This document shows positions 13,255-28,262 of a stretch of 64,000 bases of DNA, in pieces. The position numbers were made by a program, and so were the translations under genes. The notes under the pieces are model-generated. The model saw only the letters and a program-made list of their open reading frames with translations, did no database searches and was not told the DNA's origin. Each line of letters starts with the position of its first letter. Within the stretch, counting starts at the first letter, position 1. The stretch is from positions 8,777,001-8,841,000 of the forward strand of contig NC_132978.1 of assembly GCF_047496725.1 (NCBI RefSeq). The letters run 5' to 3'. This stretch comes from Anoplolepis gracilipes. Its lineage: Eukaryota > Arthropoda > Insecta > Hymenoptera > Formicidae.

Positions 13255-16200
13255 CTTCAAATATCCTTATAAATAATACAAATATTATTTATAAGGGATA
13301 TAAATGGGCCTTTTACGTTTTATGATCGATACGTGTCCTCTTTTCGATGACCGAGTGAATAAAAATACTGGGTATCGATCCAGCTTTGAGTATCCGGTCC
13401 AGTGATGCGTTGGAAAACACGAGACGATGTTTGTGACATGGATTTCAAGTTTGAATTTTCTTCGTCTTAAATTGATTCTAAACGTGAAAGAATCATTCGA
13501 TTATTTGATATCTGTATTTAGCATGCAGTAATAATAGTATATAGTCCTATTAATTTTCCAATAGCAATATTATTTTGTAGAACTTTAGTTTGTCCGCAAC
13601 AATAACGATTATGTCGGACACGAGATTATCGCATCGCGCAATTTGCATTTGGAAAAGTTAATCTCGAAAGATAATGACTAGCCGTGAAAGTATTAATCGG
13701 CGCTTCTCACCAAATCCTAGAAAAGTAAACCGTAATCCGTCGTCGTTCCGCCAAGTCCCGAAAAAGAACAACATAAATTGACCGGTCTCGACGATTAGCG
13801 CGTGCGATACTTGGTCGATAATTTGCTGCGTCGAGATCGGACTATCACTGCCGATAATTTGTTAAGTAGGCGCCATGCTTTTTTTACAAGCTGGCTCATT
13901 TATGCATTTACCTAGTCTCCATTTTCCCATGTTGCGAATTTTAACATGTGGAGTGCCGGCGACGATTTGCTAATGTTGCATGCAAAGAAATTATTATTAT
14001 GCATCTACTAAGATTGCATTCGCGAATGTGCTTAAGTGTACATTGTGTAATAATATATACTACTATTAATTTAGTAGTAATATTATAGAACATTGTATTA
14101 TATACATAAATATCCACCGTGATAGTTAGAAATAAATTTTTTTGAAAGAAAAATAATATCAAGATACCTGTATATTTTATGGCTGCTTATGATAAAAATT
14201 TTCAGATAGTAACTGAAGATAATAAATAATTATTTAACAAAAGACTCTGACTCGTAATAATTATCTAACATATTTTTGTACTCAGTCTTCAATTCATTAT
14301 TTCTAAATATGGGCTCTTTTATTGTTATATTTTTATAGATTGTATTCTGACTTTTATCGGATTATGTTATTTACACTTGAGCAGCAGTCGTATCGAAATC
14401 CAATCTTTTTTTCTGCTGGAAAAACGGTATAGTTCGAATTATTTAACTGACATGAAATATACTGTAAGTTTGTGTTTTCTGACTACAAAAACATTATATG
14501 TTTCTGTAATCTAAACACATATCCTTATACAAAATTCAATCAACAATATTCAATGGTTTGAATGCGGCACTCGACGTGTTAACTAATCATTATTTACAAT
14601 CGAATTGTCATACCGTTTTAATTTATCTCCTCACTGCTTCAATGTGATTCACGTTTATAACCCTCGGTTGTCGCTGCAACTTTGCGACACAAAGCCACTC
14701 GCCGGTTGTCGTCGACTGATCTCGAGGAAGATTGCGTAAAGTCTGTTCTTTGGGAAAGGTGCACGAGATAATAATCGGCCTTTCCTATTTTTCTCGTCTT
14801 TTTGCTCTCTGGATTTAACGACGCTTTCTCTCGCTATTTACGCAACGTATCCTGACATTAATGAGATAAATCCTTATTTATAATGCACGATATAAACGCG
14901 AACAATTTGCGATTTGGAGCTGTATGTTCTGATTATTTGAAATGTTTTGGAGATTTTTCATAATGTAAAAAGACACGCACGAATCATTTCCGTTGCATTT
15001 GTGTAAAATTCGCAGCGATTTCATTCCTTTTAATCCTCACATAAACGGTATGTTTTTTTGACATTTTTAATTTATAAATTATCTGAGAAATATCGCGCGT
15101 TATACATATTTGCCGATCGCCTCTTCAACTATTTTAGTTGAGCGCCGATTTAAAAGAAACGATGTACATGGATGTATGGATGTAGGTGTGGAAGATGAGA
15201 GAAATGCATGTTTTTGATATAGAGTATTCAGGTAAAGTACAGCGATAAAACAGAATCCATATACTAGGGATATACTATACAACACCAGTATATTAATCTT
15301 ATGGGACTTTTATTAAAGTTTGTCTATTAAGCGCGAGCTCGATACGCACTGTCATTTTCTGGAGAAACGTCAAATTGCTGTATTAATATACGTACGTTCG
15401 AATATGCATATCGTGTATATTGCTGATTTGTGGATCATAATAAAAAAAACGCGAGATATTTGTGGCAAATTTCTTCGGCATTTTCACTTGAATCTCGAAT
15501 ATAAATAAATAATTTCTGCTATATAATCCTAATTCCATAATTTATTTTCCTTCGATAATACATAACATGATTCTGATAGAGAAATTAAATTTCCGATATC
15601 GCATTTTAACATGATTCGTAGCAAATTGTTTAAATTGTTAATTTTGAGTATGAATGTTTAATGAAACGTAAATCGTGTACACGAACAAAACGACCGATGT
15701 AAATCTAACATACAGAACTTTATATCTCGATTATATGTGCATTGAATTCTCTCGATGAGATTCACGGAATTCGGTGATCGAGAATGATCGACCTCGACTC
15801 AGAGATCGTCGTGGTAAACTTTTAACCACAAACGTAAATAGGATGTGAAATATATGTAGTCGGAAAAATGGTATATTCGAAACTAATCGTATACGAACGT
15901 ATCGAGACAACGCGAAGCGAGAGAAATGAGCGAGTGACTGTATGAGAGAGACTAGAAAAAGAAAAAAATCGATTTCAAATTGACACACAATTCAATCTGG
16001 GATATCCTGTATATTATACGTATACTCTTGTATCAATTTATATACGAGCATCTTAATCCATAACAAGATATGTGAGTCTCTCAGAGCGCTTGAGTTTTGC
16101 TTTTTTTTTTCTTATTTGTTTTCTTGCATGCAAAATGAACAAATAAAATTAAAAGCATTTATTTTAAATTTTAATGTGATATTTTTTTCTTTTTTTTTTA

Positions 16201-16371
16201 TTTTTATGTTTCTAGATATCTTAAATAATATAAAAGAAAATAATATTAATATTATATCCAGACAATTTTTCGAACAAAGATGAGGAAAGAAAAAGAAATC
16301 TGAGAGATCTCTCATTATCAATTGTATCGACTTTTTCCACACCACTAGTTAAGAATTAATAATCATTTTAC

Positions 16372-16404
<33 letters not shown>

Positions 16405-16410
16405 GAGAAG
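16372..16410. repeat. (GA)n-rich microsatellite
   Basis: A GA run with a few interruptions, followed by GA-rich sequence to about 16500. Confidence 0.85.
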
Positions 16411-19400
16411 GAGAGAGTGCGAGAGTGCAAAACGTTTAGGGTGATAAAAACGCAGAATAATCGGTAAAAAAATAATAATAACGAGAGGGAGAGAAAGAGC
16501 GAACTGCGGAATAAAACGACGAGAGACTGTACCACATTTCTAACGTAACAATATGTATATGTATTATAATTGCGTGAGCGTTTGTATATGATAGTTAAGA
16601 ATTTTCGTAAAATTAAACATAAATTAGGGACGTGCGTTTAGTATACATCATGTACGTAGCGAACAGGTGCCTCGGAAGTTTGTTGAGCGCCGACCCTCTC
16701 GCTTCGTGATTTGTCCCTCTTTGCAACCCCTCTTAATTATGTCATCGCGATGGATTGCACTTTGCCGGTGTGCACTTTCACCCTGTAGAAGCGAGAGGGC
16801 CAGATTGCGTGTCGCGTGAAAATCTCTCATATTCGCCATCCCCCCTTCTCTTCCATCCTAGTCTAATATTCCAAAGTCGAGTCTGACAATCAGCTCGTGT
16901 TTTACGAACTTTCTTGCTCTGAACAATGCGAAACTGTGTTAAAGTTGGAAATGCGCATTCTGTCGAATTACGAAGAAAAATATGTATGATATATCTTGAA
17001 AATACAAAAATTCTCGTTTTACATCTGTCTAATAACAAGAAATTTTTATCTCTCTATTCACGTTTTATACGTTTTAAACGATTACTTTTATTTCTCCGTG
17101 TTTTAACGCATTTTAATATTTTAATTCTTTCAATCCGATTGAATATTAAAGACGGTCTGTAATAATAAAGCATAAGTTATGTATTTTATACGAAAGAGAC
17201 ATAATGTATTATACATATAATTTATATTCACTTATTCGCTAAATTGCAAAGTTCAGTGTTGCGTTTAGTGTCTCACCTAATGGACTCGCTTACGGCTTCT
17301 AAGAACCGTCGGATTATTCTATAATGCGACCAGTTATTCTGTAATAACGATCCTATGGATGCCATCTGCAGCTGGATGATTCCAGGGAAATTGCGTGGAA
17401 AATTGCTTTTGGCGAAACGTACGGTCGCGCGTGTCCTCCGATCGATCGGCGATTAATGATCGATCGATCGAAGGTCGTTAACCGGTTAGTCGTGCGTGTC
17501 CAACAAAGTTTTTGGGCCGAGGATTTTCACGCCGGCATGCATATATACGCTCAACAGACTTAGAATTGCATTTGGTGCATTTCTCATCTATGCAATCGCG
17601 GCTCGCAAGCGATGACTAGTCGTATAAAGAAATCGGATAAACGAATGTTCGTCAACTCCAAAATATCCATGATCATTTTTAACCGCGGCTTGTGCGCAAC
17701 GTGCAATTAAAAACGCAAATAGAGGTACTTGTTAAGTGATTTTAGAGCAGGTTACTGTATTAAGTCACTTAAACAGGAATTTAAAATCGGTTTCATTCAC
17801 GAATGTGTCGGATGATTTCAGCCTCGATTCTATCGATTCTCTGTTTCCTGAATCAAAACATTAGTTGTCATAAAAAAAGGACATTTTCTTTTAGAAATTA
17901 TATATTATGCAGATATTTGAATATAACTAATTGTAAGAGTATATCTAAATTTTTTTGTTTCAAGAAAAAATATATTAACATATAATTAAAATAAATAATA
18001 TTTATGATATGTAAGAATCTAACATCTTTTTTATGGAAAAAAAGAATCGAATTAATCGCGGTTAGCGTCAATCGATGAAACTGATCTCTAGACAACATAA
18101 CGATCATATAGTTGATAAGAAAAAGAAAAAAAGCGGAAAACAAATGTTGGTTGGCTAATAGATTAATTTTCGCTGATTTTTAGCGACCAGATAACATGTT
18201 TCTCGCTGTATATTTATTTCATCGCGATCCTTTTTACCGAAGGAACCGACCAATTAATCGCGTATCATAGAACCTTATTTATACAACCGATTTTTATCTT
18301 TATTACAATACGATAACATTTTTTATAGTGATATTAAATTTGTAACGATTTTTGTAAGAATATCAAATTTTAAACGTAATTTTTTATTAATTTGATAATT
18401 TATGACTAATTTCGTCTACAAATTAAATTTCGATGTACATTCAAAAACGTATACCTGTTAAATGTATTCAGGTCATGTGAATTGTAAATATCAAGTAGTT
18501 GACAATCATATTGTTATCGTCGATTGTGTATCAATAAATGTTCTCTTTGTCCTCGAAGTGAAACTTATATCGTACTAGTTTGTGCTGTGAATCTGTCAAT
18601 TATCGTGTTGTGACATACGGTAAAAATCGGGCGCATAAAAAGGTTCTATTTTAATGTATGTCCCGTTTGCACTGACGATTTGATTAAGAGATTGCTTGAA
18701 TTGCAATGAATTGCAATGAACGACTATCGAGAGTCTGGAGGGAATAGAGAAATTTAGAGAGATTAAATCTCAATGTAAAAATTTCCTTCTCTTAATCTCT
18801 GAAACATCACAAATTTCGCCTTCTGAAAATTTTCATAGGAGTATTCAGTCTAATTCTGATTAGCAATTAATTGTTCTTTTGTATATTGTAACTATAGTCG
18901 TAGAATAATATAATGAGAGAAAATTAAGGTAACCATAGTGTAAAATTAATCGACGTCAGTGCGGCCGGTCTTTCGTTATATTTTTTTTCATATTCAACGA
19001 AAAATTCTTGATCGTTGTTCCTCGGTCACTTTATATCTTATGGTGACTGGCAATCCCCCCCTCCCCCCTTTGCCCCAAGTTTTTACCGTAACCAAAATGG
19101 GTTTTGCGTTGGACCCCTGTTTCCTAGCTCTCAAAATGTATTATAGATTACGTATGTACGTGCCTGTGAAAATAAACTTGGCGACACACAGATACAAAAG
19201 TATACACATACACACACATTTCCACGTTCGTTTACAATCCGTAGCTTTTAAGCGTTCTTTTCCTCACATCTTTTTATCGCTGCAGTGTATATTTTACAGA
19301 ATAAGTCCATGGCATAATTATTGTATAATGTCACTGTTGCTTTGTTCCTAGCATAATTCTGTGCATAATCGAAGCGTATAATCCAGGTAACGCAGAGCTT

Positions 19401-22400
19401 TATGTTCTGGAAAGCTATACGAAGTGCGTATTAAAATTATCCTCTCATTGCAGTCGCGACGGACATTGTGATAGCCAACGTAGTTGCGAATCGTCGTCGC
19501 ACAGCAATAACGTATTGTGTGATCCTCGAGATTTATACTCTTAATTCATAAATCGTAACATGACGAACTACAGATCAATATCAATCTAACTTTCTGCATT
19601 ATTTCTTTAGCGTATATATTTTACTTGTAAATTGCGGTTTAGCGCATAAACCGCATTTAAAGATCATTTCTTACGTATCATATAAAAAAATTACTAGATT
19701 ATTAAATAAGTTATTTTATGATTAGAGACAATTATTTTTTAAAGTGTGATTTTCCTATGATTGTAAGCTAATTTTATTTTTCATATTTTGCGAATTTCTC
19801 GAATTATGGGATTGTTTGCGAAAAGATTGGTTTGCAAATTTTTAATTAATTTGTTTTTAAACATACAATGAAAATTGTGCCGTGTCTTTTGACCGCAATA
19901 TGCTTGAAGATAACGTGATTTTATTCATGCATCCAGATTAAATGCGGATAAAATACGGATACGTTGTTACCTGTACACCCTTAGCATACCTCATTGTATA
20001 AAAATTGCAAAATTGATCTCCGATGAAACGCACAGTGCGTGAAAGACTTTTTAATACGCGTTTGACTTTCATCAGTATTGTAAGAGAGATAATTTCAGAA
20101 CAATTTTAATTGTACGAATGCCCATCTTGTTTTGTTTCTAGCCGACTATTTTTCATTTTAATTACCAATAGAAGGGTGATTTTTTAATCAAGACAATTTT
20201 GCAATAAGATATAGCTCGACATTAATATTATAAAACATATGTCAAATTTTTATATTTATTACTAATTGATATCGCGTCCTAATGTGAATGGAATTCTGAT
20301 TTTATCGTACAATGACAATTGCAGATGTATATAAGAGCTCTCTTGCGAGAAAGATGTAAAACTCGAATAAAAGAATGCTGCCACAATTACCTGGGTGGAT
20401 TCCAAGGTACACGCATACATACATATACATATATGCGTATACACATTTTACACATATGTACGCGTATCACGCACTGATCATTATTTCTTCACACATAGGT
20501 TTTCATTCTTATACATTTTTTGTAACCTTGATACGATCTCGAAATAACGAGACTATCGTCTAATTTATGATAACATCTTCTCGCGATTGTTTTATTTAGT
20601 CGACTGCAAGACTTTTCTTATACTTTAAGTTATGTTAATGTACGAGCATTTGTTTTTTTTTTTTTTGCACCGCTGCAGTATATCCAGTAATTCCGGAAAA
20701 ATTCAATTGAGTAATTCTAATTTTATCCAATGGGAAGAATACATTTTATGTTTCACATCAGTTATTAATATAAGAATTTTCATGAAATTAGAAATATTTA
20801 AAAATAAGAATTTTATAATAAAATCTCATATTTAATGATTTTTTTACAAATCTTTAATAATTTAAAATTAAATATTAAAAAATCTGTACAAATTAATAAT
20901 TTAACTTTCTCCGCATTATTGAGGCATTTATTTTTTAGGAAAGATGCGAGTTAAAATAACATTTTTCTTTTTCGACTTTATTGCGTTACTGCTACTTTAC
21001 TCGCATTTATATATTACTCAAATTGTTTTTATTCAATATCATTTTGTACCATGCATATGATGACGTTCCACGTCGAAGATGCTTTTGTTATAAATTCGAA
21101 TATTCGATTAAGAAATCCAATTCATAAATGGAAAAAAATTTATAAAGAATATTTTAGATACAATATTGTGTTTGAAGTATGATAGTATTTTTAAATTAAT
21201 TTATGGACTTATCGCATTTTTGTACCGCAAATCTTTCAATATTTTAACAATATAATCATACTCGTTGATCTTTTGGATTTTTTTTTGGATAGAACCGCAG
21301 CGGTTAATTGTATCACCAACTTTTGTATTTGCCGAAATTATGCGCACCACCACAGATATACACACACATGACACACTGTCTGCTCTGTCTTTACGTAAGT
21401 TTATTGTTAAGTTTTTAGATTATTAACGTGGCTTCTTATTTTATTTAAGCGACAATGCAAAGTTTGATCTCTTACTCGTACATACACATCACTATAAATA
21501 CAAATATTATAAATATATACATACCTGAATATAATCCGCATAATTACGCGAAGAATCATGCTTGTTACGTCCCTTCTTCCTCGTTCTGCTCTTTTACTTG
21601 TATCCTCTTCGCGGTTAGCGAATTCTTTAAACGGATGAAGGGACGAAGCACGAGGCCCGTTGTGCGTTCTTCTATGTGGGAGAAACAACACCACAGGTTA
21701 TACATATATATATAAATATATAAATATATATAAGAAAAGAAAAAATATACATATATATATACGAAAATATATCTAGGACGATTCGAGCGTTCATCCCACG
21801 TGTAAAGATACATTATCGTTTCATCATTTATCCTCCCTCATCCCTTTTCCTATCCGCAAACCATACAATTGTAAACGCGTTTTTGCGAGTCACGACAGCG
21901 CGAATATGATTTTTTAAAGAATTGCTCTGACTTGATTAAGAAACGAAATAAACGCTGCTTATGACAGTTAAAACGCTTATACTTTATCATCCTTAATCCT
22001 CTGATTTTCAGCTGCCTGAAACGAAGTCAAGAATAGTTCGACTTCGCGAATAAAGTTAAAAATGCAGAGATTTTTTTCTGCTGAGGTTAAAAGAGATTAT
22101 TCTTTAAAAGCTAAGAAAGCATTACACAAACTTGATCTACATTCATTTCCAATAATAAATTTATTTTTTATTTACTTTATACAAAAAAATTTTCTTTATT
22201 TAATTTAGTATTTTATTTAAAATTTGAGTACACACAAATATTTTTTAATTTTTATTAAATCTATCTTCATCAAGCAATATTTAAAAAAGCACTATCTATT
22301 GATCCGCAGACTGCAGTGAAAAAAATAAATGGAAAATAAAGTTGGCGTAATGTTATATGCACAAGAATAACATTATTAATCACGTTAAAGAGCACACTAT

Positions 22401-24654
22401 ATTTTTTTGTCAGATGCTCCTGACGTCTACTAAATAATCAGCGAGCGCGCATAAAATTGTCGCAATCGATGACATCTTGAGAGATGAGGGCCACCGATGG
22501 GCTCCGCGCCAAAGTATTAAATCTGAAACGATTGTCATTGGCGGAAATTTCTATCCGACAACCGATGGGTCGATAGTGTCATCGTAAAGTTTGAACACGA
22601 GCGAATTTATTTTTCTCTAGCTAGGAAAATAAGAAACGAGAGACGAACAGCATTCTTATTGCGCATGAAAAATAGCAAAGAAATTGGACGATTTTTTTAA
22701 ATGTTATTATGTATCATTATTGTGCGCGAGAATGCGATTAATTACGGGCACACACTTTGCATACTTCCGATAGTGATTGCATACGTGGATTTTAAAAGAG
22801 GACGGATAATAAAAACAATTATACTCTGAAATTATGATCTGACATTGGAAAATCATGTGACAACACTATCTCTATTACTAAATAATAATAATAATAATGT
22901 ACGATATTTTGCGACAATTTAAATAACTTTTGTTATATAATATAAATAAATAAATATAAATAAAAAAATTAAAGATATATAAGATACTTTACTTAAGAAT
23001 GTAATATATGTATATGTATAAGAATATATAGTCGAGAATATATATTTTGTCAATTCACGTGATAGGTTTTGATCAAATTACATAAAATTTCTGTTTTAAT
23101 AAATTATCAATATTTAAGTACCAAATTCATGATATGTGGTTGATAAATTTTAAAATACAACTAATAACACATGGTATTAATTAAACGTATCTATTAATTA
23201 AACACGTCAATAATAACAGTCGAGTCATTTCATTTTATTAATGAATGAACGATGTTTCGTTAATGATTGAGAAACTTGAAAATAACATCGACAATTTTAC
23301 TCTGATGCTGCGCGATATTGCACGAGTTAATAGTTAATTGAGATACGATAATCGTGAAAATTAATTAATCATGCAAGAGTATTATCTCTATAATTGTAGT
23401 AGAAAATAATCATGTTTCAAGAGATAATACAACGATACAGAGCGCTTTGTATCACTATCTTCGAGTCTCGCCACGCGAATAACAAGATCATTGCACGTAA
23501 AACGTAAATAATAGCGCGCTATAAACATTGACGACTTTCTGTAACTATAAGTATTTATTATCTCATTTTATAATACTATATGTATTTATTATTTTATTTT
23601 TTTAAATGATAGAGACGTGCGAATACTACGTACATCACAAATATTAGTAAAAAGAGATTTAAATTGAGCAATTACAGAATACATTAAATGATTACCTCTC
23701 CATAAGTCGCGCATATGTGTGTAAGAAATAGCGACGCAGTTTTATTTATATACTCGGTATGTTGGTATAGTGAGGATAGTAGAGATACGGTGTAGTGGGG
23801 TTACAGTTCTACTACAATGAAAGATATTGAGAAAAAGAAAAATGATAAAAATCGATGCGCAGAGAGACGAAAAGTTTATTTTTCTGTCAACGTTCATACA
23901 TTGACAGAAAGGTATATAAAAAATAATGACGTTAATATATAATCTATCAAAAGATAAAGTTCCATTCAGTCTCCTCTTTTATAAAACTAGTTTTCCTTAC
24001 ATATGATGGTATTAACTTTTCTAAAGATCTCGATTAATCCAGCATTCAAATTCAAATTTGATTTCTCGCAATAGGAAATCAAATTCAAACTCATTATTCC
24101 GACGTCAGTGATGAACAATTCCAATAATTTTGAATATTCACTTTTATTTGCTGTCTATTGTTTTTCGAAGCTTTCATCGAAATTCTCAAGTGAACCCTTT
24201 AATCAAAACGTATCTCTGATATTGCTCATTCGAGCGTACACAGCCGGATAATAATTATAAACACGATATATGTATAATCCTCTCGAAACAGGTACTGAAT
24301 TATATTGAACCGATGTTGATACTCTTCGAGACAAAATATTGCATATATGACAATATTATCAACTGATACTATGCAGCAATATACATAGTTTTCAATTGCA
24401 TGATGAATATTTATTTCATTCAATTATTTTCTACTGTATCAACATGGATTTCCTATTATTTTTTATGGTATGAAATTACAAATAATTCCGCGATATCGAT
24501 ATTTGGTATTTGCATAAATATTATATTTGATAAATCTATTAATCGTAGCATGTTTCAATTAATAAATATGTATTTTTATAAACATATGTGTTTTTAAATA
24601 TACTTGAAAAATATATAAAACGGATTAACACGCACGTATTTTATATGTATATAA

Positions 24655-24705
24655 TATATATTTTATATGTATATATTTTACACATACATACATATATATA
24701 CACAC

Positions 24706-24762
<57 letters not shown>
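24655..24762. repeat. Compound (AT)n / (TATG)-like microsatellite
   Basis: A mixed TA/TG/CA-rich stretch ends in a pure TA run from about 24719 to 24762. Confidence 0.85.
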
Positions 24763-24766
<4 letters not shown>

Positions 24767-26599
24767 TATCGATTACACTACACTTTCCAGTAGAACATTT
24801 GTGGACGTTGTGCAAAACCATTGATATTTGATCGCATAATATATATGTTCAATAATACGCAACTACCGTTTAATACGTTTATCTCTCATGTTTTTGATCA
24901 TTAGTACGTATGTACCATATGTAGTATATACCGCATGAGTTAATTAATTATATCGGAACATATATTAATTTTTTTGACTTTACATCTCATAACATAATAA
25001 TACAATAATAATAATTTGTATTGTAACTGCAGATAAATAAAATATAATGAGAGTTTAATTGTATAAAAATGATATATGTTTATAAATCCAAGGTAAGTAT
25101 ATATTCAGATATTGTATTTTTATAGTGTAGAAAGATAAATATAAATATATCTACAAAACTGCCATTTGTTTTCATTATTATTAAAAGCAGAAAAAAAATT
25201 AAATAATGAAAAACGAGAAATATTGTGGTCAGCTCTTTACAAAATACCAGACGCGTAATTTATCACTTTCGAAATGAAATATTGGTTGAATGTTGTTGAG
25301 ATGTGAGGTCTTCAAAAATTCAATGTGATAATACTACTTAACTTGTATTAATTATAAATATGATTGTCCTTGCCATCGAAAGAACCAACGTCCCACGTCA
25401 CAGGTAATTATAAGTCCCGGTTTTTCAACATGACATGACAATCGATATCACTCAAGCGTGTGTTACGACAGTTTGCAGTTAATTCTGCGTATTATTATTA
25501 TCTATTAATATAATACTAGACTTGAATAACTCAATATGATAGTACTTGATTTGCGTCAATATTACACTATTTTCAGATGCAATTTTTTTTTAAACATTCT
25601 TATAATCGCCTATTTAATATCTTGATAAGTTCCATAGATTAAATTAACAGTCTCATTATTATTAGTTTGTTTTAAGAGTGTCAATTATAAGCCTTTAGAT
25701 TATTTATATATTTTGAAAGAAAAATTGATTATATATATCAATCAAATGTTTCATACAATATCACGTACATATATACTTTGAAATATTTTATTAGCCGAAG
25801 TTTTAAGACATGATAATTAATGTGCATGCTCAGGATTTGAAAGCGCTCTTATCTCGTGTGTCCATCATTCAGTGTCTTATCACTTTGCAATCGAAAACAT
25901 TAGAAAGCGATGGAAATCAATTCTATTCAGATTCTATACAACCCAAGCTCTGTTATGCTCTACCAGGATCGTGTTCGCGGAAATAATGCCGAGTCTAGAG
26001 TACCGATATCGGATCGCTGCAAATGACCTGGTTCGCTGCAAAGGTTGCAAGGGTCAATTAATCACAATATCACCATCATCCGCTTCGCATTACCCCGCGT
26101 ACATATTGCAGCTTCGCTTCTAAACGCCTCATTCATCACTGGCACCTGATATTGGCTATTTTCGAACACACAAGCGATTTCCTGACACATTTTCTTGCAT
26201 TATTTAACTTAGATTAAACGGAATGTTTCAACTTTTATTTGGCATTTGATTCCCGCAATAGAAAATGACGAGAAAGGCAAATTTACTATCTTAGATTTAT
26301 CTACATGTATAATACAATATCTCAAGTTATTATAGCTTCTTGTTGCTCCAAATAAAATAAAATGAGGAAAAAAGGAGAATTTAATTTCCTGGAAGTATTT
26401 AAAATTGCATCGAGATATGATAATTTTAAATAAATGTTCAGTTAAAAATGTAAAAGTTTTTAATAAGTTACGGTAAATTATATCGGATGACATTAATAAA
26501 TTTAAAAATACTGTAAATGCTAATGTAGAATTTACATATTAAGGTGAAAAATACCATGATTTAAGGATGATCATCACATAACTGCGTATATTTTTGCTG

Positions 26600-27350
26600 A
26601 TCCTATTCTATTTCATTGAAATATTTCAGATTGAATTTATAGTTACGACCTTTGGCTTCTATTATATTCAAACTGAAACGATATGTAACACCGTTTTAAA
26701 AGCGGAAAAGAAACAAAGTGCAGAATAAGTGCGGAGTAAGCAGATTTAATGACACGTGTGTTGAAATGCAAATTTTTCGGACATGTGCTTTCGATCGACG
26801 CTCAATCGCGCGTGTATTCGTTCTTATCCGTTTTTCGGATAATACGGCACGACAGGATCGCAAATGTGGGACAAATCGAAACTGCAATTATCCGACATTG
26901 ACTACCTCGCCAGGGATCGGGGGTATTTTTAATCCCCCGACGGAGCGGTGGCGGTAAGCTTGACGTCAAGCAGACTAGGCGCGGATGATTTGCTCCACGT
27001 ATACATGCACTTCATCAATATATAGTGTGCCATCGTTCAGGTGATCGATCGGTCACCGCCTTCTTCTCTCGCGATCGTCCTCTCCCGCGTGATTATTTTT
27101 CCTTCGCGTTTTAAAGGCCACGACACAGTAATCGATCGTCGTCTAGCCTTGAGATCACGCATACTATCAATAATTTTAGTTGTATGTGATGTCTCATTAA
27201 ATTTAAATTATTGCCGAAAGAATAAAACAAAACAAAAAAAAATAAAAGATTGTCTTCCTGAAGAAAAATCGGAGAAGCTATGCGATAAATCAGATACTGT
27301 AATGTTAGGCTGGATTAGATTCGTGATTAATGTGTTATGAGAGAGTCAGC
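26600..27350. promoter_or_regulatory. GC-rich island with a perfect CRE palindrome and a GC-clamped hairpin
   Basis: This block is clearly less AT-rich than its surroundings. It contains a dyad TCGGGGG (26917-26923) / CCCCCGA (26934-26940) around a 10-base AT loop. A perfect 12-bp palindrome CTTGACGTCAAG (26959-26970) contains the CRE core TGACGTCA. A good splice donor context (G|GTAAGC at 26953) ends an open frame running from 26718, whose product has no recognisable domain. The whole could be a promoter and first exon of an unmodelled or non-coding transcript, or an enhancer. Function is inferred. Confidence 0.35.
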
Positions 27351-27967
27351 AAAGACAATACAATAATAATGTTGCAATCACAGGAATACAAAGGTACAAT
27401 AATGTCGAAAATGTGAAATACTAATCAGTGAGATCATTCTTTAAGTCTGGATGAAAGAGCTTATATCTATATTTCTGCCACGACAAATGTCACTGAAGAT
27501 AAATATAAAAGACAAAAGAGATATAATCGTCACTCTCGCGACTTACACCAGGCCAGTAACGTAGTTAAACTTTCCTTTTTAAATGCATTTCTTTCCATTT
27601 TCCAAATACAAATATAATTTTATTAATTTATTTTATATTTTTTATACATAAATCCTATGTACATATTACACATACATTATTTTTTAATCTCTGTGATATA
27701 TTTTTCTTTATTATATGTCATTATATCCTAGATATTATAATAAAAGAAATTAAATAAAAAATATTAATTATATAGAATAATTATATAGTTAATAATATAG
27801 AAAAGTCAAAGCTAATAATAAAAATAAAATATTGTATATAATACAAGGTGAGTTATTACTTGACATCTGGAATAAATTTTGTAATTATTATTACTACAAA
27901 TGCTAATAATTAAATCCTCAAACTTGGAATGTATGTATATATTCTATACATAATAAAGAATATACAG
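27350..27967. other. AT-rich intergenic DNA
   Basis: No gene or clear repeat is seen here. The sequence is A/T-rich with homopolymer runs. Confidence 0.55.
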
Positions 27968-28262
27968 GGGTGATGCGGCATCCCTCTGTAGCTACGCCTC
28001 TGGCCGCTGGCGTCTTTATACGAGTTACGAGGAGAACAGCCAGGCCGAACAATGATCCCGAAATGTCGCCGTGCTCGTTCAGATAAACCGGTCTTTAAGA
28101 GGCAAGCGAGGAGATCGAACCCGTGTCACTGTGCCTGCCTCCGTACCGACTCACTTATTTTCGGTCCGAATTCAATGGCAAGTAATACTGGCTGGCCGTT
28201 CGCCAGCGGCGACACACGACACTTTACCCCTTCGACAGTTTCGCTTTCAGATATTTTGATTT
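27968..28262 (-). mobile_element. Candidate tRNA-derived SINE (GC-rich block)
   Basis: A sharply bounded block of about 295 bp with balanced base composition sits in very AT-rich DNA. Read on the minus strand it has a B-box-like GGTTCGATCTC (28111-28121). About 36 bases upstream is an A-box-like TAAGTGAGTCGG (28146-28157), matching 10 of 12 positions of the usual consensus. That spacing is close to tRNA promoters. Short open frames exist on the plus strand in two registers but show no domain. The abrupt composition edges suggest an inserted repeat. I did not find a second copy in the window, so the SINE reading is tentative. Confidence 0.35.

Larger units (their letters stand above)
9661..26600. 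other. Gene-poor AT-rich DNA
   Basis: No open frame in this stretch shows a recognisable domain or coherent splice structure; those present are short and biased towards Ile, Tyr, Lys and Asn, as expected by chance in AT-rich DNA. AT microsatellites occur at about 12444-12478, 13221-13252 and 24655-24762, and a GA tract at 16372-16410. Less AT-rich, CpG-bearing islands occur near 10930-11000, 12700-12960, 13700-13870, 14640-14830, 17280-17530 and 22440-22600. They may be enhancers or promoters of non-coding transcripts, but I cannot tell which gene they would serve. Confidence 0.6.

Noticed and set aside
18959..19351. 130-codon open frame
   Set aside because: It begins with a non-ATG codon, has no recognisable domain, and shows composition expected by chance.
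27430..27452. TGAGATCATT, identical to the first ten bases of bantam microRNA
   Set aside because: The remaining mature sequence differs and I see no complementary arm upstream that would form a precursor hairpin.
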